Positions 5,789-12,883 of a stretch of 12,923 nucleotides of DNA are shown here, in pieces. This DNA comes from Chloroflexota bacterium (lineage in GTDB: Bacteria > Chloroflexota > Dehalococcoidia > UBA2979), in NCBI GenBank assembly GCA_016875695.1, contig VGPB01000035.1:1-12923 (forward strand), written 5' to 3'. Position 1 is the first letter of the stretch; the number at the start of each line of letters is the position of its first letter. Both the position numbers and the translations under genes were made by a program. The notes under the pieces were generated by a model that made no database searches, had not been told where the DNA came from, and was given only the letters and a program-made list of their open reading frames with translations.

Positions 5789-6538
5789 CTACGCCCGCCG
5801 CGCGCGCTCCTCGACGCGACTCGCCACCCGCGGCACGCCGCCGCGCCGCAGCCGCCAGATGCCGCGCAGGTCCTCGATCGCGGTGCTCACGATGTGCACG
5901 CGCGTGTCCGCGTCCTCGTTCCAGCGCACCGGCACCTCGCGCAGCCGGTAGCCGTTCTCCTGCGCCACGAGCAGCAGCTCCGAGTCGAAGAACCAGCGCG
6001 TGTCGCGCACCAGCGGCACCACCGCACGCGCCACGTCGCGGCGGATCGCCTTGAAGCCGCACTGCGCGTCGGAGACCCGCAGCCCAGCCACGAGCCGCAG
6101 GATCAGCACGTACGTTCGCGAAATGAGCTCGCGCTTCAGCGAGCGCCGCGTCTCAGACAAGCGGTGCAGCCGCGTGCCGTAGCTCACGTCCGCCTCGCCC
6201 GCCGCCAGCGGGTCCACGAGCGCCGGCACGTGCGCGAGGTCCGTCGACAGGTCGACGTCCATGTACGCCGACACGTCTGCGTCCGAAGTCAGCCACGCCA
6301 CCCGCAGCGCGATACCGCGACCCTTCACCGGCACGTCGAGCGCCACCACGCGCCCGGGGCGCGCCGCCTCCAGCTCGCGCGCCACCGCCAGCGTGCCGTC
6401 CGTCGAGGCGTTGTTCGCGACGACGATCCGCCAGCGATGCTCGGGGTGCGCGTCACACCACTCGACCACCTGCGCGACGCTCGCCGCGAGCACGTGCTCT
6501 TCGTTGTACACGGGGATGACGAGGTCGACGAGCGCCAT
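5789..6538 (-). CDS. Family 2 glycosyltransferase (DPM1/ALG5-like)
   Basis: A 249-residue GT-A fold enzyme. Signatures in order: VIPVYNEE (7-14) and ANNASTDGT (41-49) for the nucleotide-sugar half; GRGIALRVAW (73-82); MDVDLSTD with the metal-binding DVD at 94-96; GTRL at 121-124; DAQCGFKAIRRDVA (157-170); and FFDSELLLVAQENGY (183-197) with EVPVRW. This set is typical of dolichyl- or polyprenyl-phosphate sugar transferases and their ALG5-like relatives. It has no membrane helices of its own, so it would act at the inner face of the membrane. The acceptor and sugar cannot be told from sequence. It lies 168 bases after purH and just before the cytochrome b promoter; the neighbours do not suggest a pathway. 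The start is an ATG with a weak ribosome site. Confidence 0.88.
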   Translation of the reverse strand: MALVDLVIPVYNEEHVLAASVAQVVEWCDAHPEHRWRIVVANNASTDGTLAVARELEAARPGRVVALDVPVKGRGIALRVAWLTSDADVSAYMDVDLSTDLAHVPALVDPLAAGEADVSYGTRLHRLSETRRSLKRELISRTYVLILRLVAGLRVSDAQCGFKAIRRDVARAVVPLVRDTRWFFDSELLLVAQENGYRLREVPVRWNEDADTRVHIVSTAIEDLRGIWRLRRGGVPRVASRVEERARRA

Positions 6539-6563
6539 GCGCGCATCATCCTAGGTCAGCCTC

Positions 6564-6609
6564 GCGCTGCGGTCACCCCACGCGATGCGCCCGCGCAGCG
6601 CTGCGGTCA
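6564..6609. repeat. Direct repeat of 12 bp in the purH-glycosyltransferase spacer
   Basis: GCGCTGCGGTCA occurs at 6564-6575 and again, exactly, at 6598-6609, 34 bases apart start to start (about three helical turns). The second copy overlaps a 12-bp palindrome CGCAGCGCTGCG (6594-6605). The repeats lie 26-71 bases upstream of the glycosyltransferase start, where a regulator might bind. Confidence 0.4.
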
Positions 6610-6676
6610 AACCGCTCGCGCCGGCCCCGGTCGGCCGCATGCCGCTCAGTCCGGCAGTGCAGCGGAACGCTGCCGC

Positions 6677-6697
6677 GGCGCGGTCCGGAGCCGCGCC
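6677..6697 (-). terminator. GC hairpin just after purH
   Basis: Arms GGCGCGG and CCGCGCC with a seven-base loop form a seven-pair stem nine bases after the purH stop codon. No U-run follows, so it is at best a pause or mRNA 3'-end stabilising hairpin. It may close the purF-purM-purH transcript. Confidence 0.35.
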
Positions 6698-6706
6698 CGC
6701 CAGAAA

Positions 6707-8281
6707 TCAGTGCCGGAAGTGGCGCACGCCCGTCGTGCACAGCGCCATGCGGTGCGCGTCCGCCACCGCGATCGACTCGCCGTCGCGAATCGAACCGCCC
6801 GGATGGATCGCCGCCGTCACGCCCGCCGCCCCCGCGACCTCGAGCGAGTCAGGGAACGGGAAGAACGCGTCCGAGGCGAGCACCGCGCCGCGCGCACGCT
6901 CGCCCGCCGCGCGCACCGCGAGCCGCGCGCTCTCGACGCGGTTCGGCTGCCCCGCGCCCATGCCCACCAGCACCCCATCGCGCACCAGCACGATCGCGTT
7001 CGACTTCACGTGCTTGCACACCGTCCACGCCACCCGCAGGTCGGCGAGCTCGCGCTCCGTGGGCGCGCGCTGCGCCGTCGTCGCCGGCGCCGCGGCCTCC
7101 CCCTTCGTTCCGGCGTCAGCGTCCTGCACCAGCACGCTACCGCGCACGGAGCGCAGCTCCAGGCGCGCCGCCCCGGGCGCCCCGAGCGGCGCCTCCAGGA
7201 TGCGCAGGTCGGCTGACTTCTGCTTCAGGTGCTCCAGCGACCCGGCCTCGAAGCCCGGCGCCGCCACGATCTCGAAGAACATGCGCACGCCCGCGGCCGG
7301 GCTCAGCCGCGCGCGCAGCGCGCTCGCCAGCGCCATGTCGAGCGGCCGGTTCACCGCGACGATGCCACCGTACGCCGAGACCGCATCGCCCTGCGTCAGC
7401 GCGCGCTCGTACAGCTCGGCGAGCGGCGCGTCGCCCGTCGCGAAGCAGCACGGGTTGGTGTGCTTGATGATCGCCAGCGCCGGCCCCGCGCACTCGGCAA
7501 CCAGCCCGAGCGCCGCGTCCGCGTCCAACACGTTCGTGTACGACATGCCCTTGCCGTGGTGCTGCACCGCCGCGCCGATGCCCGCCGGCGCCTCCGCGAG
7601 CGCGTCGCGGCGGTAAAACGCCGCGCGCTGGTGCGGGTTCTCGCCATAGCGCAGCGCTTCGCCAGCCCGCGTCAGCGCCACCGTCAGCTGCTCCGGGAAC
7701 GGGTCGCCGTCGCCGCGCAGGTACTCCGCCACCAGCGCGTCGTAGTGCGCGACGCGCTGGAACGCCTTCGCCGCGAGCGCACGCCGCTGCGCGGGGTCGA
7801 GCCCGCCCCCGCGCAGCGCATCGAGCACCGGCACGTAGTCTGCGGGGTCGACGAGCGGCACCACCCACGGGTGGTTCTTCGCCGCCGCGCGGATCATCGC
7901 TGGCCCGCCGATGTCGATCTCCTCCAGCGCGCGCGCCAGCGGCAGCGCCGCGTCGCCGCGCACCGTCTGCTCGAACGGGTACAGGTTCGCGACGACCATG
8001 TCGATCGCCTCGATGCCGTGCTCCCGCGCCTCAGCCTCGTCCGGCGCGTGGCCGCGGCGAAACAGCAGCCCCCCGTGGACCTTCGGGTGCAGCGTCTTCA
8101 CCCGCCCGCCGAACACCTCCGGATGCCCCGTCAGCTCCGCCACCGCGCGCACGGGCAGCCCGCCGGCGACCAGCACGCGCTGCGTGTTCCCCGTCGAGTA
8201 CAGCTCCCAGCCCAGCGCGGCCAGCCCCGCCCCGAGCTCGACGATGCCCGCCTTGTCGTACACCGCGAGCAACGCTCGCAT
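6707..8281 (-). CDS. purH: Bifunctional AICAR transformylase/IMP cyclohydrolase
   Basis: A complete 524-residue enzyme of normal length for the last two steps of IMP synthesis. Residues 1 to about 135 form the cyclohydrolase (MGS-like) domain with STGNTQ (29-34), GGRVKTLHPKVHGG (58-71), VVANLYPF and EEIDIGGPAMIRAAAKN (120-136). The C-terminal transformylase begins near LRYGENPHQRAAFY (210-223). It carries the catalytic Lys273-His274 in IIKHTNPC and ends with SDAFFPFPDS, PGGSIRD and TGVRHFRH. Two usually conserved spots differ: NPCG is NPCC (Cys279) and QPGGSIRD is HPGGSIRD. A 14-residue Ala/Thr-rich stretch near 391-405 looks like a loop insertion. An AAGGAGG ribosome site precedes the ATG. 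It follows purM by 60 bases across a hairpin/G-quadruplex spacer. Confidence 0.97.
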   Translation of the reverse strand: MRALLAVYDKAGIVELGAGLAALGWELYSTGNTQRVLVAGGLPVRAVAELTGHPEVFGGRVKTLHPKVHGGLLFRRGHAPDEAEAREHGIEAIDMVVANLYPFEQTVRGDAALPLARALEEIDIGGPAMIRAAAKNHPWVVPLVDPADYVPVLDALRGGGLDPAQRRALAAKAFQRVAHYDALVAEYLRGDGDPFPEQLTVALTRAGEALRYGENPHQRAAFYRRDALAEAPAGIGAAVQHHGKGMSYTNVLDADAALGLVAECAGPALAIIKHTNPCCFATGDAPLAELYERALTQGDAVSAYGGIVAVNRPLDMALASALRARLSPAAGVRMFFEIVAAPGFEAGSLEHLKQKSADLRILEAPLGAPGAARLELRSVRGSVLVQDADAGTKGEAAAPATTAQRAPTERELADLRVAWTVCKHVKSNAIVLVRDGVLVGMGAGQPNRVESARLAVRAAGERARGAVLASDAFFPFPDSLEVAGAAGVTAAIHPGGSIRDGESIAVADAHRMALCTTGVRHFRH

Positions 8282-8297
8282 GCCGCCTCCTTCAGGT

Positions 8298-8323
8298 CCC
8301 GTCTCCCCGCTCGGGGAGACGGG
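8298..8323. repeat. 11-bp perfect hairpin between purM and purH
   Basis: Arms CCCGTCTCCCC and GGGGAGACGGG pair perfectly around a four-base loop. It lies 18 bases after the end of purM in coding direction and just ahead of the purH ribosome site. No U-run follows. The arm merges on one side with a G-rich stretch. It looks like dispersed palindromic repeats seen in GC-rich genomes, and could also stabilise or attenuate the transcript. Confidence 0.6.
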
Positions 8324-8337
8324 GGTGGGGGTGGGGG
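8313..8337 (+). other. G-quadruplex motif between purM and purH
   Basis: On the plus strand four G-tracts occur in a row: GGGG (8313-8316), then GGGGG at 8321-8325, 8327-8331 and 8333-8337, with loops AGAC, T and T. One-base loops and five-G tracts predict a very stable parallel quadruplex. It is on the template strand for purH transcription, five bases after the purM stop in coding direction. It shares its first tract with the hairpin arm, so the two structures exclude each other. Confidence 0.6.
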
Positions 8338-8341
8338 TCCC

Positions 8342-9403
8342 CTACGCCAGCGGCAGCCCGCGCACCGCCGGCTCGCCCGCGGCGCGCGCCTCCACCGCAC
8401 CGAGCGCCCACGACTCCGGCAGCGCGGCCAGCACGCCCGCCGCATCATCCGCCGCCACCACGAGAATCGCGCCGATGCCCATGTTGAACGTGCGATACAT
8501 CTCCGCGTCGGCGACGCGTCCCTGCCGCTGGATCACCTCGAACAGCGGCGGGGTGCGCCACGCCCCCGCGTCGACGAAGGCGCCCAGGCCCTCCGGCAGG
8601 ATGCGCGGCAGGTTGCCCGGGATGCCCCCGCCGGTGATGTGCGCCCAGCCGTGGATACGCCCGAGCAGCGGTCCCAGCACGCCGAGGTACGACCGGTGCA
8701 CCGCGAGCAGCGCGTCGCCGAGCGTCCCGCCCAGCTCCGCGTACACCGTCCCCAGCACCGCGCGGTCGTGCGCCGCGTCGGCCCCTTTCGCCAGCCCGAA
8801 CGCCGCGCGCACGAGCGAGTAGCCGTTCGTGTGCAGCCCGCTCGACGGCAGCGCCACCAGCGCGTCGCCCGCGCGGATGCGCGAGCCGTCGAGCACCGCG
8901 CTGCGCTCGACCGCCCCCACGATGAACCCCGCAATGTCGTAGTCGCCCGGGCGATACAGGTCGGGCAAGTCCGCCGTCTCCCCGCCGATCAACGCGACGC
9001 CGTTCTGCTCGCACGCCAGCCCGATGCCCGCGACGAGCTCGACGCGCTGCGCCTGCGGCAGGTCGGCCGTCGCGAGGTAATCGAGGAAGAACAGCGGCTG
9101 CGCACCCGCAGTCAGGATGTCGTTCACGCAGTGGTTCACGAGGTCCTGGCCGACCGTATCGAAGCGCCCGGCCGCCGCGGCCACCAGCACCTTCGTCCCG
9201 ACGCTGTCGGTGCTGCTCGCGAGCACCGGGTCCTCGTACCCCTGCAGCCGGAACAGCCCCGCGAACGACCCGAGCGCCCCGAGCACCTCCGGCCGCTGCA
9301 CGCGCCTCGCGATCTCGCGGTAGCGCGCGACCGTCGCTTCCGCCGCGTCGATGTCGACGCCCGCGTCGGCGTATCGCAACCCACGCTCGGGACCGGTGCT
9401 CAC
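8342..9403 (-). CDS. purM: Phosphoribosylformylglycinamidine cyclo-ligase (AIR synthetase)
   Basis: A complete 353-residue PurM that closes the imidazole ring using ATP. Family signatures: LRYADAGVDIDA (9-20) at the N-terminus, STDSVGTKV (64-72), NDILTAGAQPLFFLDY (94-109), GGETADLPDLY (140-150), SSGLHTNGYSL (187-197) and HITGGGIPGNLPR (255-267), the nucleotide-binding set of the PurM/SelD/HypE superfamily. It starts at GTG because no ATG fits the family N-terminus; the ribosome site is weak. It lies 271 bases after purF, an unusually long gap for one operon, filled with inverted repeats. purH follows after 60 bases. Confidence 0.97.
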   Translation of the reverse strand: MSTGPERGLRYADAGVDIDAAEATVARYREIARRVQRPEVLGALGSFAGLFRLQGYEDPVLASSTDSVGTKVLVAAAAGRFDTVGQDLVNHCVNDILTAGAQPLFFLDYLATADLPQAQRVELVAGIGLACEQNGVALIGGETADLPDLYRPGDYDIAGFIVGAVERSAVLDGSRIRAGDALVALPSSGLHTNGYSLVRAAFGLAKGADAAHDRAVLGTVYAELGGTLGDALLAVHRSYLGVLGPLLGRIHGWAHITGGGIPGNLPRILPEGLGAFVDAGAWRTPPLFEVIQRQGRVADAEMYRTFNMGIGAILVVAADDAAGVLAALPESWALGAVEARAAGEPAVRGLPLA

Positions 9404-9466
9404 CGCCAGAGCCTACGCGCCCAGAGCCGTGGAGCGAAAGGCCGGCGCTGATTCCGGGCATGCGCG

Positions 9467-9487
9467 AACGTGCTCCCACCGCACGTT
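9467..9487. promoter_or_regulatory. Perfect 7-bp dyad upstream of purM
   Basis: AACGTGC and GCACGTT face each other across seven bases. The centre is about 74 bases upstream of the purM GTG. Its size and symmetry would fit either a dimeric repressor site or an mRNA hairpin. No clear promoter hexamers lie beside it, so its role is open. Confidence 0.4.
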
Positions 9488-9605
9488 GCAGCACGCCTCG
9501 TGAACAATGCGAACGGGCGCCCTGCTCGGTGCCCGATGGGCGGCTCTGTTTCCTGCTATTCCGCAGCGGACATTCACGCCCGTGGAGCTTCCCCATCCGG
9601 AGCAC

Positions 9606-9656
9606 GGGGCGAAGCCCCCGCAGAAGGGCGGGCGGGCTCCCCAGCCCGAAGGGCTG
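9606..9656. repeat. Twin GAA-loop hairpins between purF and purM
   Basis: Two hairpins lie 23 bases apart: GGGGC-GAA-GCCCC (9606-9618), whose core GCGAAGC is known as an exceptionally stable DNA mini-hairpin, and CAGCCC-GAA-GGGCTG (9642-9656). A second GGGCT at 9634-9638 can pair with AGCCC at 9643-9647 around CCCC, competing with the latter hairpin. They begin about 18 bases after the purF stop in coding direction. The arrangement resembles REP/BIME-like paired palindromes or an attenuator; no U-run is present. Confidence 0.5.
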
Positions 9657-9674
9657 TCCTAATGGCGCACAGCG

Positions 9675-11159
9675 TCAGCGTGCGGCGGGAGGCACCCCCA
9701 CCACAGCGTGGCGATCGCGCACCCCCGGCTGCTCCAGCACGAACTTGTCGAGCTGCAACGGCACCTCGCGCGGGTACTGCCCCGTGAAGCACGCCGTGCA
9801 CAGCGCGTCCTGCGGCTGCCGCGTTGCCGCCGTCGTGCCCTCGATCGACAGGTAACCGAGCGAGTCCGCGCCGATATGCCGGCGGATGTCGTCCACGCTC
9901 TGGTGCGCCGCGATCAGCTCTCCGCGCGTCGCCATGTCCACGCCGTAGAAGCACGGGTGCTCGATGGGCGGCGAGGTAATACGCATGTGCACCTCACTCG
10001 CCCCCGCGCGCCGCAGCATCGCCACCACGCGGGGCGTCGTCGTCCCGCGCACGATCGTGTCGTCCACCACCACCACCCGCCGCCCCTCAAGCAGCTCCGG
10101 CAGCGGGTTGAACTTCAGCTGCACCCCGAGGTCGCGCAGCCGCTGGTCGGGCTGGATGAAGGTGCGCCCCACGTAGCGGTTCTTCACCAGCGCCTCGACG
10201 TACGGGATCTCCGACGCGCGCGCGTAGCCGAGCGCCGCCGCCGTCGCTGAGTCCGGGATGCCGATCACGATGTCGGCGTCCGCCGGGTGCTCCAGCGCCA
10301 GCTGCTCGCCCATGCGTATGCGCGCCTGGTACAACAGCTGCCCGCGCATGCGCGAGTCCGGCCGCGCGAAGTAGATGTACTCCAGCAGGCACAGCGCCGA
10401 CCGCTGAGCCTCCGCTGTATACAACGAGGTCAGACCGTACTGATCGATACGCACCACCTCGCCGGGCTCCACCTCGCGCACGAACGTCGCGCCCAGGTGG
10501 CCCAGCGCGCACGTCTCGGAGGCGAACACGTATCCCGCGTGCCCCGTATCCAACTTGCCGATGCACAGCGGGCGGATGCCGTTAGGGTCGCGCACCCCGA
10601 AGATCGCATCGCGCGTCAGCACCGTCAATGAGTACGCGCCGTTCGCGCGGCGCATGAGCGTCGCGAAGCGCGCCTCCCACGTCGCCCCGGGCGCCGTCGC
10701 GAGCAGCTGCGCGAGCACCTCCGAGTCCATGGTCGTCTCGAACATCACCCCCTGCGACTCGAGGTCCGCGCGCAGCGCGTCGGCGTTCACGATGTTGCCG
10801 TTGTGCGCCAGCGCCAGCTGTCGCGGCTGCCCGTCGATCAGCGGCAGGTAGCCCGCGTGGTCCTCCACCAGCAGCGGCTGCACGTTACACAGCACGTTCG
10901 ACCCGGTCGTCGAGTAGCGCGTGTGGCCGATCGCCGCGATCCCGTACAGCCCCTTGAGCGTCGCCTCGTCGAACACCTGCGAGACCAGCCCGAGCTGCGC
11001 GTACAACGCGATGCGCTGCCCGTCACTCGACGCGATCCCCGCCGACTCCTGCCCGCGATGCTGGAGCGCATGCAGCCCGAAGAAGGTAAGCCGCGCCACG
11101 TCCTCGCCGGGGGCGAAGATGCCGAAGACGCCGCACTTCTCGGCCAGGCTCGGGATCAC
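9675..11159 (-). CDS. purF: Amidophosphoribosyltransferase, Fe-S type
   Basis: A 494-residue PurF for the committing step of purine synthesis (PRPP plus glutamine to phosphoribosylamine). I chose the GTG at 11157-11159: GGAGGG lies seven bases upstream and the protein begins MIPSLAEKCGVFGI, giving an eight-residue propeptide before nucleophile Cys9, as in Bacillus-type enzymes. The N-terminal Ntn glutaminase shows HRGQESAGI (34-42), GHTRYSTTG (78-86) and AHNGNI (118-123). The PRPP loop is VVVVDDTIVRGTT (362-374). All four cysteines expected for the 4Fe-4S cluster of B. subtilis PurF are present: Cys257 (in LCLLEYIYF), Cys403 (HPCFYG) and Cys454/Cys457 (CTACFTG). The frame stays open upstream to 11339, but that part looks non-coding. 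Confidence 0.96.
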   Translation of the reverse strand: MIPSLAEKCGVFGIFAPGEDVARLTFFGLHALQHRGQESAGIASSDGQRIALYAQLGLVSQVFDEATLKGLYGIAAIGHTRYSTTGSNVLCNVQPLLVEDHAGYLPLIDGQPRQLALAHNGNIVNADALRADLESQGVMFETTMDSEVLAQLLATAPGATWEARFATLMRRANGAYSLTVLTRDAIFGVRDPNGIRPLCIGKLDTGHAGYVFASETCALGHLGATFVREVEPGEVVRIDQYGLTSLYTAEAQRSALCLLEYIYFARPDSRMRGQLLYQARIRMGEQLALEHPADADIVIGIPDSATAAALGYARASEIPYVEALVKNRYVGRTFIQPDQRLRDLGVQLKFNPLPELLEGRRVVVVDDTIVRGTTTPRVVAMLRRAGASEVHMRITSPPIEHPCFYGVDMATRGELIAAHQSVDDIRRHIGADSLGYLSIEGTTAATRQPQDALCTACFTGQYPREVPLQLDKFVLEQPGVRDRHAVVGVPPAAR

Positions 11160-11193
11160 GCCGTCGCCCTCCGGCTCGTCCCAGCTAGGCTGG

Positions 11194-11206
11194 AAGTGTA
11201 CCACTT
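11194..11206 (-). promoter_or_regulatory. Candidate extended -10 promoter of purF with overlapping dyad
   Basis: On the minus strand TGG-TACACT (11195-11203) matches an extended -10 element (TGn plus a four-of-six hexamer), 36 bases before the chosen purF GTG. No good -35 was found. AAGTG and CACTT (11194-11206) form a dyad around three bases exactly over it, as an operator might. A purine-responsive repressor is conceivable but unproven. Confidence 0.35.
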
Positions 11207-11361
11207 TCGCTACAGCGCCCTTCGCCTCAGTCGCACGCCTATCGCGCCCCTGGGCGACCAGTCCCGAGAAACGCCACGCACTCGCATTGGTGCCACCGGC
11301 CACCTCGCCACGGCTGCGGAACGTCCGTGGCGGGCACACCTATCGCCGGGTCAGCAACGAA

Positions 11362-11727
11362 CTAGCGCGCTGCTTCCATGCACGGGCCACCGCGGTGAAG
11401 GTGGCGCGCATGGTCGCAGCCACGACAGAGCGCATAGCGCCTCGGCCATAGCGCCGCCAGCAGATGCGCCGCGGCCCCGGGCCCTTGCGGCAGCATCGCG
11501 ATCGCCGGGGGCAGCGGCTGGCGGCCACGAAGTAGCAGCCGATATACCAGCCGCTCGGCTGGCCACATTGCGACCGTCACGGCCACGATGACAACATCGC
11601 CGACCATGCCACCCAGCGCCGAAGGGAACACCCGGGCCAGCACTATCACGGTCGCGAGCGTCACCAGCCATACCGACAAGCCCGCGAGTACGCGAGGATT
11701 TCGGAGCCTTGCGAGCATAAAGCTCAT
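11362..11727 (-). CDS. 121-residue two-helix membrane protein with Cys/His-rich tail
   Basis: A hypothetical protein from ATG (MSFMLARLRN) to TAG. Residues 13-34 (VLAGLSVWLVTLATVIVLARVF) and 37-54 are hydrophobic, separated by a short turn, and PAERLVYRLLLRGR follows on the likely cytoplasmic side. The C-terminus carries Cys101, Cys104, His106, His109, His111 and Cys116, a spacing that could hold zinc or another metal. Codon third positions are visibly less GC-biased than in dapA or purF (many A and T), hinting at weaker selection, recent origin or transfer. It lies 61 bases after dapA and about 200 bases before purF on the same strand. No strong ribosome site is seen, and I recognise no family. 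It could be an uncharacterised lineage-specific gene or, less likely, a chance frame. Confidence 0.5.
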   Translation of the reverse strand: MSFMLARLRNPRVLAGLSVWLVTLATVIVLARVFPSALGGMVGDVVIVAVTVAMWPAERLVYRLLLRGRQPLPPAIAMLPQGPGAAAHLLAALWPRRYALCRGCDHARHLHRGGPCMEAAR

Positions 11728-11788
11728 GACGGGCGCACGCCGGTCCAAAGCCGAGCTATCGTCCGCGGTGCTCGCCGGTTGCTCCGCC

Positions 11789-12706
11789 CTACGCCCGCAC
11801 GAGCACGTCCAGCCGGTGCAGCGCCAGCTCCGCCGCGATGCGCGCCTGCGCCGCCTCCGAGGCACGCACCAGCGGCAGCCGCGGGTCGCCCACCGCGAAG
11901 CCGAGGTGGCCCAGCGCCCACTTCACCGGGATCGGGTTCGTCTCCACGAAGCACACGTTGAAGAGCGGCATCAGCCGCGCCTCCTCCGCTCGCGCCTCGT
12001 CCCAGCGGCCCGCCGCCGCCAGGTCCACCATCGCGTGGATCTGCACGCCCACCAGGTGCGCCGCCACCGACACCACGCCCCAGCCGCCGTGCTGCATCAC
12101 GTCCAGCGTCGCGCTGTCGTCGCCGGACCACACACGAAAGCCCGCCGGCGCGCCCGCCACGATCGCGTCGACCTGCGCCAGGTCGCCCGCCGCCTCCTTG
12201 ATGCCCACGATGCTCGGCACGTCGCGCGCCAGCCGCAGCGTGGTCTCCGCGGTCATGTTGAGCGAGGTGCGGCTCGGGATATTGTAGAGGATGCACGGCA
12301 GCGGCGTCGCCTCCGCAAGCGTGCGGAAGTGCCGGTACAGCCCCTCCTGCGGCGGCTTGTTGTAGTACGGCACCGTGAACATGAGCGCGCTCATGCCCGC
12401 GTCCGCGCCCTCGCGCACCATCTCCAGCGACTCCGCCGTCGAGTTCGTCGAGGCGCCCGCCACGAGCGCCGCGTCCGGCCCGACTGCGCGGCGCACCGCG
12501 CGCCACACCTCAACCTGCTCCGCGATCGAGAGCGTCGGCGTCTCGCCCGTGGTGCCGGTGAGCACCAGCCCGTCTGACCCCGAGCCAAGCAGCGCGCGCG
12601 CCAGCTCCCCGCACGCGGCGTAGTCCACGCTGCCGTCCGGCGTGAACGCCGTCACCATCGCCGTCATCACGCGACCCAGCTCGACACGACCCGGCTCGAC
12701 GACCAT
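11789..12706 (-). CDS. dapA: 4-hydroxy-tetrahydrodipicolinate synthase
   Basis: A 305-residue DapA/NAL-family TIM barrel. I chose the ATG at 12704-12706 because GGAGGTG sits six bases before it; an in-frame upstream start at 12742 adds 12 unlikely residues. The protein begins with VMTAMVTAFTPDGSVD and GTTGETPTL (Thr52-Thr53 region). It has PYYNKPPQEG with a conserved Tyr pair, the catalytic triad Tyr141 in LYNIPSRTSL with Arg146, and Schiff-base Lys170 in VGIKEAAGD. It condenses pyruvate with aspartate semialdehyde for lysine and diaminopimelate. The closing NPIPVKWAL motif is also typical. The Arg in NIPSRT argues for true DapA rather than N-acetylneuraminate lyase. No other lysine genes are in view. 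Confidence 0.95.
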   Translation of the reverse strand: MVVEPGRVELGRVMTAMVTAFTPDGSVDYAACGELARALLGSGSDGLVLTGTTGETPTLSIAEQVEVWRAVRRAVGPDAALVAGASTNSTAESLEMVREGADAGMSALMFTVPYYNKPPQEGLYRHFRTLAEATPLPCILYNIPSRTSLNMTAETTLRLARDVPSIVGIKEAAGDLAQVDAIVAGAPAGFRVWSGDDSATLDVMQHGGWGVVSVAAHLVGVQIHAMVDLAAAGRWDEARAEEARLMPLFNVCFVETNPIPVKWALGHLGFAVGDPRLPLVRASEAAQARIAAELALHRLDVLVRA

Positions 12707-12742
12707 CGCCCACCTCCGCGCTACGCGCTCGCCAGCCCGCAC

Positions 12743-12748
12743 ATTCTA
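12743..12748 (-). promoter_or_regulatory. Possible -10 element of dapA
   Basis: TAGAAT on the minus strand matches five of six consensus bases and lies 36 bases upstream of the dapA ATG. No acceptable -35 is present at 16-18 bases, so this is only a candidate. Confidence 0.3.
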
Positions 12749-12822
12749 GCGACCGCCGTCGAGGCCATTCGCCCTGCTGGATCGACGCCTAACAGAGTGC
12801 TGAGAAACGGCTGGCGAGGGAG

Positions 12823-12850
12823 TTGTCGGAGGTCGGTCGGCGCGTAGGAT
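12823..12850 (+). promoter_or_regulatory. Candidate promoter of the right-edge plus-strand gene
   Basis: TTGTCG (12823-12828) and TAGGAT (12845-12850) are 16 bases apart on the plus strand, followed 33 bases later by a GTG with a strong ribosome site. A four-of-six and five-of-six match with usable spacing make it plausible. Confidence 0.4.
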
Positions 12851-12883
12851 GGGGCTGGCGTGGGCACAGCCTGGAGGTGCCCC

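Noticed and set aside
7229..9451. Plus-strand open frame of 740 codons opposite purH and purM
   Set aside because: Same artefact: Arg/His-rich, no motifs, fully antisense to two clear enzymes.
9464..9530. Bacillus-type PurBox (CGAA-containing) sites before purM
   Set aside because: Several GAAC words occur, but no paired, AT-flanked arrangement is present, and GC content makes short matches uninformative.
11160..11339. N-terminal extension of PurF by 60 residues
   Set aside because: A strong ribosome site and propeptide logic support the start at 11159; the upstream residues show no PurF similarity and cover a candidate promoter.
11588..12577. Plus-strand open frame opposite dapA
   Set aside because: Composition is Arg/His-rich and the minus-strand frame has complete DapA motifs and a good ribosome site.
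12707..12742. Upstream start for dapA
   Set aside because: It would make the GGAGGTG ribosome site part of the coding sequence and adds residues not seen in the family.
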